A DNA stretch of 64,000 nucleotides from Phallus indusiatus. Taxonomy: Eukaryota > Basidiomycota > Agaricomycetes > Phallales > Phallaceae. The notes below the pieces were generated by a model. The model was not told the origin of the DNA. It did no database searches and was given only the letters and a program-made list of their open reading frames with translations. The stretch is taken from contig JAQFWX010000007.1 of the NCBI GenBank assembly GCA_027605045.1, positions 1,612,001 to 1,676,000 of the forward strand. The letters are read 5' to 3'. Made by a program: the position numbers and the translations under genes. Below are positions 1 through 11,249 of this stretch, one piece after another (positions within the stretch are counted from its first letter, which is position 1; the number at the start of each line of letters is the position of its first letter).

Positions 1-472
1 AAGTGGATTCATTTGAACAAGAGTGATGATGGCTTGAAAAGGTTCTTTTATAAAGTATATGACGTTCTAACCCCTGGCGGTTCGTTTATTCTCGAGTCTC
101 AACCATGGGACTCATATGCTAAGGCTAGAAGAATGAGTGAGGTAGGTAATACTTCGTTATATGTTTACTCTTCTCCGCTTTTGCTTTTGCTTCTTTTCTT
201 GTTCCTTAGGGTATTTTCACGAGTAAATTTGTACTTATTTGGAGATTAGGAATTAAAACAGGCATATCAAAATTTACAACTTCGCCCAGACGACTTTCCA
301 GCCGTTCTCCTGAATGAGATCGGATTCATATCCCGACATGAACTAGGTCGTACAGGGGAAGGAGGTACTGCATGTTCTCCGTTTTTAGTCTGAACTAAGT
401 TTTTTTTCAGGGTTCGATCGATCTGTTGATATCTATGTCAAGCCTTCATTGGGACCAAGACAATGTCCATGA
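1..472 (+). CDS. Bin3-type RNA methyltransferase, 3' end (partial)
   Basis: This is the C-terminal part of a SAM-dependent methyltransferase of the Bin3/MePCE (7SK snRNA methylphosphate capping) and BCDIN3D family; the gene starts before the window. Exons are 1-141, 250-364 and 411-472, with GT-AG introns between. The first exon reads [16 protein letters not shown] and then [14 protein letters not shown], the signature of the Bin3 catalytic domain, where the LTPGG loop follows a Rossmann strand. The last exon ends in a short [11 protein letters not shown] tail. Such enzymes methylate the 5' gamma-phosphate or monophosphate of small RNAs in the nucleus or cytosol. The family call is firm; which member it is cannot be told from this part. 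It converges on the HIS5 pseudogene. Confidence 0.85.
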
Positions 473-544
473 TGATATATACAAAATGCCTTTAAAAAAT
501 TTCTTCCTACGCCTCAAAACGGCCGCTTTAGATCCTCCGCCTTC

Positions 545-1077
545 TCAAAATATCCTCAAAACGGTTTCAAGTTGCTCTCCTACTGTCCGATTCGCTTCAG
601 GTGTTCCGACTATAACACGAAGGCATCTTCCGCAGCCTAGTTGATCGCCACGGTAACGCACAACGATACCCTTGTGTTCCGAGAGTTCTTTGCATACCTA
701 GAGAAACTACGGATGTTATACTTATTTTGACCTATAGAAGTAAACCCACCTTGATAGCTCTCTCGCAGCTAGCCTTCTTAGCACAGAATTACCACTCAGA
801 GGTTGCCCAGTCCTAATTCCGGCTTGGCTAACTAAGAAGACGTTGGAAAGGTCGGGATACTGTGCAGATCTAGCGAGGTGAATAATGACATCTGCGACGA
901 TGAAAAGTCGTTGGTATTAGACGAGTTGCTGCTTTCCTCGCCAAACTTCAATACGTGGCCCATCGCGTTCTCATTTGCATCCAACAATATTCCAGATCGA
1001 TAATCATCTCGTGCACAGTGATATGGTGTTAAAGAGAGAATGTCCGGTTGAATCACTTTTTCAATGTCAAAGTACAA
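545..1077 (-). pseudogene. Histidinol-phosphate aminotransferase pseudogene
   Basis: Both ends of a HisC/His5-type class II aminotransferase are present but the middle is gone. The 5' part (about 832-1077) gives FDIEKV, LSLTPYHCARDDY and ILLDANENAMG, the conserved N-terminus. At the LDLHRYPD motif one base is missing: LDLH is followed by a shifted frame that soon stops, and the YPD-LSN continuation lies in the next frame. The 3' part (about 545-700) gives KGIVVRYRG, LGCGRCLRVIVGTPEANRT and a TGA stop at 545-547, the family C-terminus. The roughly 250 residues between them, with the PLP lysine region, are absent. So this is a decayed copy; a working HIS5 should lie elsewhere in the genome. Confidence 0.8.
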
Positions 1078-1332
1078 TACGTCGCCTTCATTGCTGGTGT
1101 TATATCAGCCTAGTAAGCGGCTGGCAGTTGCCCACCTGGAAGACCTTGTATGTGCTTTGTACGCGAGGCGAAGATGCAACAGGCTTCTGGTTTCTTTCTA
1201 ATTTATTTTTATCTACATATGAATATTGTTATTATTAACCAAAGCCAAATTGATAATTTAGTATTGGCCGAGTGAAAAACCAAGACCAATGCAACGACAT
1301 CTGTCTAGGATACACTCGTATAACCGCTAATG

Positions 1333-2870
1333 TCAGTGGTGGTTATTGTTCGTGGTCTTGCCTGAAGTCATCCTCGCCATCTTATCCTTGCTTAACCTTT
1401 TCGCGCGCGCAAATATTCCTACTTCTTTATCGCGAATGAAATTGACTATAAGCATTGGCCAGCTTGGATGAGATGCTAGGGACTTATAAAACTCTGGCGC
1501 GAGTTCGTGTAGGAGAGGAAGACGTGTCCAGGGAATGGATGGAAAGTCGTGGTGTTCGTTGTGGTAGCCAACCTACAGTCCCAACCCATTGAACTGATTT
1601 GTAAAATATGCTCATTTCAAATGAGACAACCCACATTATAAGCCAAGATGTTGAGCGGTCCGTAATATGAATATGTTTCTTGTTCTAATCCATCCCAAAG
1701 GTAATGTTCCGCAATAAAATGACCAGCAAGGGGATGCAAGCTCCCGGCAAAGAAACTTGACATGAAGAAGTAAATCAACGGTCGTAGCCCGAAGAAGGTA
1801 TAGATTGCAGAGTCAAAAAGGAGTTGGACAGCAATGTTGATGAAATGCCAGTGGTTTAAACGCTGAGATCTCACCAAGCCTGGGCGAAGAGCGTAGAAGA
1901 GTATCTGAAACGTGCTACAAGCCACGTAATTGGCTTTTTATAAGAGAGAAACTGGAGGTTAAGTAAACTCCCGAACCAGAAAAACACCTTCCCAAAGACG
2001 TTGTTTAATAACAACAACTCCAAACGAGTTGGAAGGTCCGTGTCAACACCGTCCTCTCCTAATTGCTTGTGATGTTCTAGATGATATCCCTATTCAAGCG
2101 ATTATCGGGGTGTTCTCTTATTTCAAGTGATACTATTCACGTACTTTGAACGTGACCGCATATGGAATCCCTATCGGTAGATTGGCAATCATCGCTAGAA
2201 TTTTGTTCGGGATGATGCCTCTGAATGCAAGGTTATGTGTAATCTCGTGAATGGCAAGAAATAAATTGTGATTTGCCGTCCCGCCAATTACGTAGGCCGT
2301 CAACAAAAACCGTAGCGAAAGAGGGTGATAATGTCGAAGCCAAAATGCCAAACCTAACTGAATGGTGATAACCATGAAAACTACGTATTTGGTGAGAGGT
2401 TCGTGTCCCATCAATTTGGTTACCTAGAATAGTGCGCGAACGAAGAAGTAGTCAAGTAGTAGTCAGTAGCGGGCCTAAAAGTTGTATTCCTGGTATCAAT
2501 TAAAATACCTCTGGATGAGCTTTCATGATTTGCAATCGTCTTGAACGATGCGGTTCCTCCGTCATCAACCACAGGAAATCGGTAGGGTCTTGTGGATCTG
2601 ACATCTGAAAGCTCTTATCTTTCAAATTATCGAGAATTGTAGTACGACGCGGTGAACGCTTTTCTAGAGTGCATGCTTTTGTGGTGTAAGATTTTTCTTT
2701 TGACTCGGGCGAGGTGACCGTTGGTTTCGGAGCGATCTCCGCTCCACCAAAAAGGCTATAATCTGTCGGGCAGCCAGGAAAAAGATGAAAATGTCAAGGT
2801 GAAGCACATAGGAAAACTTCAGCCTACCTATATCTGGCGTAAAATAAGCCTTGCCCGAAGTTACCGTCAT
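1333..2870 (-). CDS. DES1: Sphingolipid delta-4 desaturase (DES1)
   Basis: The enzyme adds the 4,5-trans double bond to dihydroceramide in the ER, part of glucosylceramide synthesis. Six exons: 2870-2828, 2762-2509, 2423-2145, 2089-1977, 1914-1635 and 1572-1333, giving 402 residues. The three histidine boxes are visible: HEITHN, HLEHHK and NEHHDFP, between hydrophobic segments such as YVVFMVITIQLGLAFWL. The N-terminal core SDPQDPTDFLWLMTEEPHR is the usual lead-in of the family. The start at 2870 adds about 70 polar residues before it through a 65-nt intron; phase fits exactly (GAT across the splice), but a start at the MSDPQ methionine is an alternative. It is far from the Rho1 gene's stop codon, with about 430 bp between. 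Confidence 0.92.
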
Positions 2871-3300
2871 TACCCCCTTCGTAGCTGGGGCTGGCTAGTG
2901 TTAAAGAAGCAAAATTCGAACTTCGAGTCGTGGTAACTCGCTTATGTAAATAAGTAGCAATCAATGGTCTCAGGATTTAAGATTTATGTTGCTCCCGCGC
3001 ATGAGTTTTTGAAAGGAAGAGAATTAGTAAAGGTCAGGTCATTCGATACGCGAGTGATATATATATATACACAAAAAAGGGAAAAGGGTGTCAAGAGCAA
3101 CTAAACAGAAAGAAAGATAAACGTCGAAGAGACGGAAGAAGAAAAGGAAAGGCATTAAGGACAATTCATGAAAACAGCCTTCCGGCGTGAATGCACACGT
3201 TCGTTTCGCTAGTGTCCGAGTGGAATGGCTAGGGGTCGTCACTAGAGTAAAACACACGCTTTTCGATCCATCCATTTCATCCAGTCGTCAGTCATTTCTT
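2871..3300. other. Intergenic: DES1 5' side and Rho1 3' side
   Basis: No gene was recognised here. It holds the promoter of DES1 and the 3' UTR of Rho1, including a short AT dinucleotide run near 3058-3070. The short open frames in it lack introns, motifs and codon bias. Confidence 0.6.
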
Positions 3301-4180
3301 TCACAGGATTAGGCATTGACTCCGCTTTTTGGACCCTTTTCGAGCAACTAAAGCGGCCCTAGTAGCATACTGGAAGACTTCTCGTACACCCTCGCCTGTC
3401 TTTGCCGAACACTCAAGATAGTGTCTTGCGCCAATCTTCTGTGCGACGCTCATACCCTGCCGAAAACATTCTAATTCAGAATAAAAATTCACAAGGACAA
3501 GGTATTTTGACATACTTCTTCAGGAGCAACAGGGCGTTGACTTGTTCGACGCAATTCTTCAATAACACGGGGGTCGCGTCTCAGATCTTTCTTGCACCCA
3601 ACGAGGATAATCGGCAAGCCTGAGCAAAAATGCATTACTTCTGATATCCACTAATTATTGTGCCGATCAGTATGTTTCAGAAGGAATAAAATATAATCCT
3701 TATGAACCTTCTCTTGGACGTTATCCAAAGAATCAGGGCTGTCCACGGCAAAACAGATAAGGATGACATGAGAGTCGGGATATGATAGCGGTCGAAGACG
3801 GTCGTAATCCTCTTGACCAGCTGTATCCCATAAAGCAAGTTCAACGTGTTTGCCATCAACCTCTACATCGGCAACATAATTTTCGAAGACAGTTGGAACA
3901 TAAACCTGTGGGGGGTTTTCATTCATATGTAATTGAGCGCTTTGAACCCCTAGAGGTATTTTGACCGGGATCACACTTACTTCAGGGAATGTTCCTTTGG
4001 AGAAAACAATTAAAAGACATGTCTGTGATAAAAAAGGTCAAATTAAGCATGAAACTCCAATTTCATAACATCAAGACCGAAACCCGCCCATTGATGGAGG
4101 AGCTGGCCAGGGTAAACAGTACGCACCTTGCCACAAGCACCATCTCCTACAATAACAAGCTTCCGGCGAATTTCAGACAT
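3301..4180 (-). CDS. RHO1: Rho-family small GTPase Rho1
   Basis: Rho1 controls beta-1,3-glucan synthase, the cell-integrity kinase pathway and actin at the plasma membrane. Five exons: 4180-4127, 4022-3981, 3905-3708, 3650-3516 and 3456-3301, giving 194 residues, the usual length. Visible motifs: P-loop GDGACGKTCL, effector loop [17 protein letters not shown], switch [21 protein letters not shown], the guanine-base motif [15 protein letters not shown], a basic stretch KKRS and the CAAX box CLIL, where the final Leu predicts geranylgeranylation. Nothing is missing. The effector loop and switch II match Rho1 rather than Cdc42 or Rac. Confidence 0.96.
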
Positions 4181-5326
4181 GAAAGTGGTATATGAGAGAT
4201 TTAGCGACTACAATCCTCGACAACGTGCAATGTAAAGTGAGAAAGGAGAGCTTTTTGGCGGAGCTTGAACCTGCGGAGTCTTCCCGACGCCCCAGTTCGT
4301 GCCAAGCCGCTCTTCCGGATTGAGACTCAGTCGGTCACCGTGACATCGTGGGCTGGCTGAAAGATCTAAGGGCGTCGAAAGTACGCTTCGAGTACATCAA
4401 TAGAACAGATTCAGTTTTCTACAGTATACGGGAAGCGACCTCAGAGGGAGGTAGCCTTTCGAACGGCGAATGTGAAGTATTCTCGTGCCCCAAACGTATA
4501 AAAACCATACAGTTAACTCTTGAACTAATATAACTCTGAGAATGGCAAAAGCCGATATCGATCGAAGCAAGCGGGTCTGGGCTCTAACCGAAAGACGGTC
4601 CCCTCATGCTGATTAGATATTGTTTTTTTTGAGCACTTTGTGGGTAAGGTCATTAACTGATTTGGTGTGCTCGTCTTTAATGCTTCTCTCCGCCTATCAA
4701 ACAACTGATAGTAATTGAGATAAGTCCCTATGAGTATTACCCATCATTTTTTGGAATAATTAGTATTCTCATGCTCAAGTAATGCGTTCTAATATATGTG
4801 CATATTATGGTTGTGTGGTAATACCACTGACCCAGGCTTTAGATCCCATTGATAGCGATTTAAATTTGATTTATATAATAATACATTTACATTAAATTTC
4901 GTAACGACTTTACAGTACAAATTAGTCTGACAAACTAGTGCCTTACGAATTGATAATAAAGCACAAACAAAAGCGATAGCGTACTTATGTGACAAAAAAA
5001 AACGATTTGAGAGCATGAAACAATGGGCAGAGAAGGAAAAAAAATTGTCGAAGAGTGAAAAAAGACGAGGGAGAAGAAAGGAAGAATCATTTTCACAAAA
5101 GAGTGAACGCAGGAATGCGACACATGAATTAGATAAAAATCCACTGATAAAGGAAAGAAGAAGAAAAGGGGTGGGGAGACAATAAAAGGCTGTAGCGACA
5201 CAAAGGAAGGAAGAGAAACTAGAAATACAATGAACATATATAAAATAAAATCTTAGCGACGATTCAAACCCTAGAAACGAGAAGAAAAAAAGAAAAAGAA
5301 AAAGAAAAAGAGAAGTGAGTCTTTCT
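4181..5326. other. Intergenic: Rho1 promoter and regulator 3' UTR
   Basis: No coding gene was supported. The part near 4200-4560 is the upstream region of Rho1. The part near 5030-5325 is purine-rich (many GAA and AAAG runs) and is probably the 3' UTR of the Zn2Cys6 gene, read on the other strand. A 61-codon frame at 4348-4533 has no homologous pattern that I know. Confidence 0.55.
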
Positions 5327-8300
5327 TCATCTCTCCATTTTCATTTGAGCGGGTGTAGCGGCATAAAGTGATGGGCCATTAGGATCATTGGAGAACATTC
5401 CAAGATGATCCATAAATGAGTGCCATGAATTGTCCCAATCCGATCCGCCTCCCATCATTCCGAGGACAGCTTGAGTGTCGGGGGCAGCAGCTATGTATCC
5501 AGGTGGATATGTCGAAGTTTGAGGTTGATGCTGAAGAGGGGGAGCGTTATTCCATGAGGGATTCATGATTGACTGGGTTTGCGGAACAGTTGACATAGAC
5601 GATGGTTGATTTTCCGTGGTAGTATAATATTCCTGGACTGGATTATTACTGCCACCAATGTGGCACTCTCGTTGTTGCACAAGATACGGACCAGGATTCG
5701 CAGGTGGTAAATCTCTTGTTGTCTGCAAATCGGCCAATAAAGAAGGATGGGGTTTTTCCGTCGTATCCGGAGTAAAACCTCTGTGCCCATTATTTTTCGG
5801 GGAAGAACGATACTGCCCGTCTGGCGAACTAGCCGAAGCAGGCGATTGCGTTGAGTTTCCAGTCGAAGGACTGGAAGAGGCACGACCCTCCACTATGCGC
5901 GTTTGTCCACCCAAAATATGCAGTTCTTCGTCGTCGGGATTTTCAGTTGACGTTTCAGGTGGTAAAGCGTGTTTTCCCGAATGTAGTCGGGTAAATGCTT
6001 GATTAGCACGGAAACGCAAGCGTGCAATGATGGCCTTTTAAAGAAGGAAGTACCAGTGAAATAAGCGACGGTGACAATGAATTACAACAATATGGGATAC
6101 GTACAAATGCTTTAGCTGGCCGTCCGTTGGGTTCCTGATACTGTGCTGCCTTTTCAAAAAGATCGTACGCCGCATTAATTTGATCAAGGGCGGGTTGTGC
6201 CAAAGGGCATTCGGGGGCCTTTGTGACTATGGATCCGACCACGATCTAAACAGAAATATTAGTACTTGATCTGAACTTATCCTATTGATATAAATAGAGA
6301 TATGAATTTTCACTTACGGCAGCTGCCAGACCATGACACCAGTATAGCCAAAACCGTTTCGCAAGTTCGCCATTAACCTTTTCAAGCGCTTGAAGCATGG
6401 CCATTATGACACATGACGTACGGAAAATCGCCAGAACCGACGGCGCATAACGTCCTTCTAATAGATTCTGGGGTGGTTGATGTTCGCTAAGTGCGCGGAC
6501 AAAATATCCCCTGTGCAAGTATAATAACGCTATTGAAAATGTAAGGTTAGATTTCCGATACGGATATAGAAAATCGCCGAAAAAAAAATAGTAAAATGAC
6601 AAAATTTTGGAAATGACATACTCAAGTGCGGCCAGGCAACGATCATAAACTTTTGCATTGTCACTCCCAAAGTTGGACCGGTTAAGTCGATGATAGGATC
6701 ACCGGGAGCTCTTCCTCTGTCAAATTCTATCAAGGGAGCCACATCTTGGTCCCGCACCCGGCGATCTAAGGCTAAAACAGTCGTGTAATTTGCCGTTTTT
6801 GCAGCCAAGATAGCGTCAATGACTGGCGCGAGGTAGACTGAGAAATATCGATATTTCACAGAATGGAATGGAGGATTCAGGGCATCATTAGGGAATGCAA
6901 ATTGAGTCGCGTCGTCGGGCATTTTGCAGTCGATGTTGGGTAGCGAAAGTGAGGGCGGTCGACCAAAATTCAATGCCTAAGGGGGAGAGTGTGTATGTGT
7001 GAGTAAATGGTAAGTCGGCTATCGGTGAATCAGAATCAAAACAGGAAAAGGACATGCCTCGGTTAATTCCAACGAATATAACTCCCAAAAGAGTAATCGC
7101 TGCCTTTCCATAATTTTTGGTTCCAGCGACCTCCATGCGGCACTATCTCGATCTAAAGTAGTATTTATCAACGCAAATGCCATTTATGGTTTGTCAACGA
7201 AAAGGAAAGAGGATTTCAACATACGTAAACCGATCTAGGGGAGAAGAAGGGAAAAGAAAAAGAAACACTCAGCGAACCGTGCTTTTTTTGGTAATAGAGA
7301 TGAGACAAAACGTACATTTTGTGAGAGATTAACAACCAATCCCATAATGGCCCATGAAATTTGTTCACTGTGTTTCCTATTCCCTAGCCAGTGATAGAAG
7401 GACATCAATAACTGGATAGAGGGGGTTTAAATCCGCCTATTCAATAACAACGTCACAATTGAAAAATATGGGACGGGACTAACCAGAGCTTGTATTGCGG
7501 GCACTGTGGGCTCCACTAGAATGGGATCACAACTTAATCCGGCTCTAGCAAGCTGGTGGTAAAATTCGGCCTCGCCATTATTTGATGGTAGTTTCAGATC
7601 CAATAAAGTGGCCAGTGAGAAGACCATGAATAATAGGGCAAGTTCGTGAGACTCGGGGCGATCTCGACGTGAACTCCCTCCGCCATTTGCGGTCGAGGAA
7701 GAGGTTCCATAGACATGCCCGAGGATGTCATACATGAGATAATCCCTTGTAATAGGATGGACCCTAAAAAGACGTATGTGTAAAGTAAGTTTGAGTTTTT
7801 TGTTTGTTAGCCAGAAAGAAAAAGCTCGAAGGAATAATAAATTCGTACAGCCATGCAGCATGTTCAAAGTAAATTTCGCACAAGGCCCATGCTCTTTCCG
7901 ACGGCGGTAGATACGAACGCATATGCTCCATTACGGTGGCCTTGCGTAATGAAAAGTTTGGAAAGATGACCTGGGATGGCAGGGTTTCCGAGGCAATGGC
8001 CTGAATTTCTGGGGGGAGTAAATCCGTTACCCCTTCATCTGACTGTTTCCAAAATTCGAATCGCTGAGTTCACAAAAGAAAATCAAATCCGGAAACGGGG
8101 GAAATAAATTCACCTGAAGTAACATCTGCGCATATGACATTACAGGACAGGGGATTGCAAAAAAAAAAAAAAAACAAAAATCAGTGAGAGGAATACAGAA
8201 GCGAGGGAAAAGGGGAACTAACATGCATGCCAGCGGTACGCCCCAAAAAGTTGGCTGCTTTCCCGTCATTAATAGTCAATGTACCCAGTGAGTCTTGGAT

Positions 8301-8925
8301 TGCGTCGAGCTCGTCCTGACCCTCGTCTTGATGGTGAGGGTGGTGGTCGTTGATTGGAGATATCAACGGATCCGAAGTGAGAAGATTCGAGTCGAGAAGA
8401 GGGTGACTTTCATTGGAATACTTTGCTTGAAGGGTTCGAAGGGCATCCTCGAGCTGCCTACATCGATTCGTTAATTCTGCTATAGTTTTACTGAGCTTGA
8501 CGGCGTCTTCTGGGAGGAGCCTAATATAGGTAATATAAACATCGTTAGGAGATCGGTGGGTGGTTATGATAATAAAGAAGACAAATAGGCAGACCGTGGA
8601 CGAGGGGGTAGAGAGCCTAGTAGTAAGTGTTGGGGGGGAAGACGTTTCGTACAAGGACAAGGGGAAATGAGGCACGCACCATTAGGACACAATGCAGCGA
8701 CGTTTCTCTTCCTGCAGCTCTCGCAGGGGAAGATACGGTCGCATCGCAGCTTGAGACGGCCTGGCAGATTATTTGAGCCCCGTCAGACATGGGTCAATAA
8801 AAAGGGGAAGGGAGGGGAATTAGAATGAGATGACACTTACGACACTCTGCGCAAGAATGAGGTTTTCCGCTTGATCTGATAGCACGATGAGAAGTGGGAA
8901 GAGCAGTTGGGAGAGTGCTCGCCAT
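5327..8925 (-). CDS. Zn2Cys6 fungal-specific transcription factor
   Basis: A nuclear DNA-binding regulator of 863 residues. Thirteen exons: 8925-8841, 8760-8676, 8520-8223, 8125-8114, 8063-7849, 7763-7484, 7411-7316, 7234-7225, 7152-7058, 6976-6622, 6529-6318, 6245-6105 and 6034-5327. The zinc cluster is at residues about 25-55 (SCAECRRLKLRCDR, PCESCRKRNVAALCPNG), followed by a coiled-coil leucine-rich linker (KLSKTIAELTNRCRQLEDAL). The middle holds the Fungal_trans homology domain with the YFEHAAWL and IGLHRDSAAW motifs. The C-terminal 230 residues are Pro/Ser/Gln-rich and probably activate transcription. Two exons are only 12 and 10 nt, and one intron has a GC donor (GCATGT at 7057). Target genes cannot be read from the sequence. 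Confidence 0.9.
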
Positions 8926-9125
8926 CCTCAAATAGCGTTGACGGAAGTGAAGGTTGAACCCGAGTGCCTCAGCCCTCGTTCGGTGCTCGCGGAGTTTGTT
9001 TGTTTAGCCGGCAGTTTCCGACTCCGTTGGGTTTATGCCAAGCGTCTAAAAGGGCAGCAGGTTTACAGCTGCTGCAGAAATAATACTCTATGGGATTGCC
9101 TGTTCGAGGCAAGTGCGAGCAGTGA

Positions 9126-9147
9126 ATATATATATATATATATATAC
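9126..9147. repeat. (TA)n microsatellite
   Basis: About ten TA dinucleotides in a row, followed by further AT/AC steps. A simple-sequence repeat in the gene-poor stretch. Confidence 0.9.
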
Positions 9148-11178
9148 ATATACACATGTAAAATAAAATAAAGCGGGTTTTCTTAGTCGAAGAGATCAAT
9201 TCAAGAACCGGTGAATTCTGCGGCACTGTTTTCCTATTCGCTCGTCAATCAAAAAGTCTTTTCATTCCCCCACAGAGTTATTATTATTCCACTCCAGCCG
9301 AGAGGCCACACCATTTACTAGATGACTTATGTAATTGCGATCCCTTTGACGAATCCATTCAGTCTTCACTCCGGAGTCCGATCGAAATGGACTGCACTTG
9401 CGCCGTCCCGCTCATGAAGAGACTGTTGGGGTTCATCGGAGCTGCGTTTAGGGCTCACCACTAATGCTTAGCCTAGTGGCACACGAAGTCATTTGTACTC
9501 TTTCGAGGAAATACGCCCGTTTGTACTATGTATTACACACATAGTGCCATTCTCTCATGCATCTATGCACACAATGAAAAGTTACGTCTCGGATGTAAGT
9601 CTGCATGCGCTTTCAAGAGTTCCTGAACAACTCAGGTCATCGCACATGAGAGCATTGACAAGATCATCAATCAAGGAACTCGTGCAAGGTAATATGGACA
9701 GTGCGCATGTGGTGTGTTCTTCGGTTCTCATTTGTCACACTAGTAATTAGTAACTAGTGACTGTTGGTGACGTGGTACAGGTCTATGGCTGGGCGTTGAT
9801 CAACATTGACGTGTTGACGTTGAAACGTAAGCTCAGCACTTTTAGCTGCTAACTCAGTAGAAGCCAATAATTACTTTAGGACAGTTTAGGACTGACCCTC
9901 GAGACTTAAACCTCTTCTCAACTTGTCTTAACCCGACAAACCGCGTCTTACCGATCAATCCTGAGGAGTCGATGAAGAGGCTCGCAGACGTCATTTTAGC
10001 ACTCTATGCTACAATTTACACGTCCGACAAGGGAGCCAATGATTTGAGCTGTCATTAACTCGCGTCCTTAATTGCCTCATGCCAAGTGGAGGTCGGATGA
10101 ACCAACTTCAGCTAGTTTTATGCACTACCGCTACCCGCCTGAAGCCGCTCTGCTCCGTGCTTTGTCAAGCCCGATGTCATTGCCAAAACAAAATTTGAAT
10201 AGCAAATTCCTGGTAACATGGGCAACATGTTTTACTCTCGTTATCTTCCAGTTGCCTTGCTCTATTTTTAACTATTGTTCACTGGCAGGTATACGTAATA
10301 TTTCGCGTCTCTGGGTGACATCTCGTTATCCCTCTGCATCTTTTCGGTCGCCTGTCCACGCCAAGGACATCCGCTGCGGCAACCCTCCTAATACTCTAAA
10401 CTTGGACTTGGGTGTGGGCTAACAGGGGGCCGGGGATGTTTGTGCGATTTCATCGCGCAGCTCACTCAAGCGCCCGCCGCAGCGTTGTTGTCGTCGTCGG
10501 CTAGTGTGTATTTTTAACTTCATGTCATCTCCAAATCTCAAATCGTCAGCTTCGTCGCAAGCTGACATATATCAAACGCGTTGGCTTGTTGTTTGGCTTT
10601 GGTTTTAGTTCGTATCTTCCCCAGATGCCTATTGCCGCTCGACTTGCATTTAACCGATTTCTTGGTCAGATATCCTAATAACTCATCCCCCGTAACAGCA
10701 TTCAAGTTCCTGATGTATCGGAGCCGTCATTCATTCGTAATAAAACACACACCGTTTCGCATGTGACGAATTCGATCGCAACATAGCACCAGATGACATG
10801 GAAAATACCTCATCCAGGTGTCCTTGTGATCTCCCCCGTTTTGAATTTGGACTCCCGGGTAGACTCGACTTCGTTTAGGAAGATCCACGCTTGTTTGTGA
10901 TTAAACTACCATCATTGGAGTCGCAAACATACAATACGACATCTTTATACTAATGTCCTGGGAAACTCACATCGAGCCCTGACAGTTGTCTCCACTGTTC
11001 CTCACTCGGGCTTGAATACATTCCTCCTCTCGCTACTTGGTGTACCTAGGCCTGTAGCGACGGCGGTCCGATTACCCACCCCGGCCCGGAGACGTAATCG
11101 ATATGCCCTGTCCGAACAAATTATATGTCGGTACATCACTTAATCCTGGAACTTAAAGAAAAAGAAACGTATTTTTCA

Positions 11179-11190
11179 AAATATATATAA
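11179..11190 (+). promoter_or_regulatory. TATA-like box of the polygalacturonase gene
   Basis: The run AAATATATATAA lies about 60 nt before the start codon at 11250, a fitting distance for a TATA element with a short 5' UTR. This is consistent with an inducible gene; function is inferred from position only. Confidence 0.5.
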
Positions 11191-11249
11191 GGGCATGCAA
11201 GGTCAGTTCCTAATGGTCTCGTACGCGTTCGCTTTCCGAACTTTAAACC

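Larger units (their letters stand above)
8926..11249. other. Gene-poor stretch of 2.3 kb
   Basis: No coding region was supported. Frames of 60-116 codons near 8887-9226, 9493-9750 and 10072-10422 lack domain motifs, splice structure and a convincing start context. The left end serves as promoter of the Zn2Cys6 gene and the right end as promoter of the polygalacturonase. It could hold a non-coding RNA or decayed element, but I saw no terminal repeats. Confidence 0.55.

Noticed and set aside
4348..4533. 61-codon frame upstream of Rho1
   Set aside because: It lies in the likely promoter or 5' UTR of Rho1 and has no motif.
8159..8174. Poly-A run as the tail of a retrocopied sequence
   Set aside because: It lies in an intron of the Zn2Cys6 gene as the pyrimidine tract before the acceptor; no target-site duplication.
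9493..9750. 85-codon frame in the gene-poor stretch
   Set aside because: No motif, no splice structure and no related copy; within what chance would give.
10072..10422. 116-codon frame before the polygalacturonase
   Set aside because: Amino-acid make-up is without bias and no family pattern is visible.
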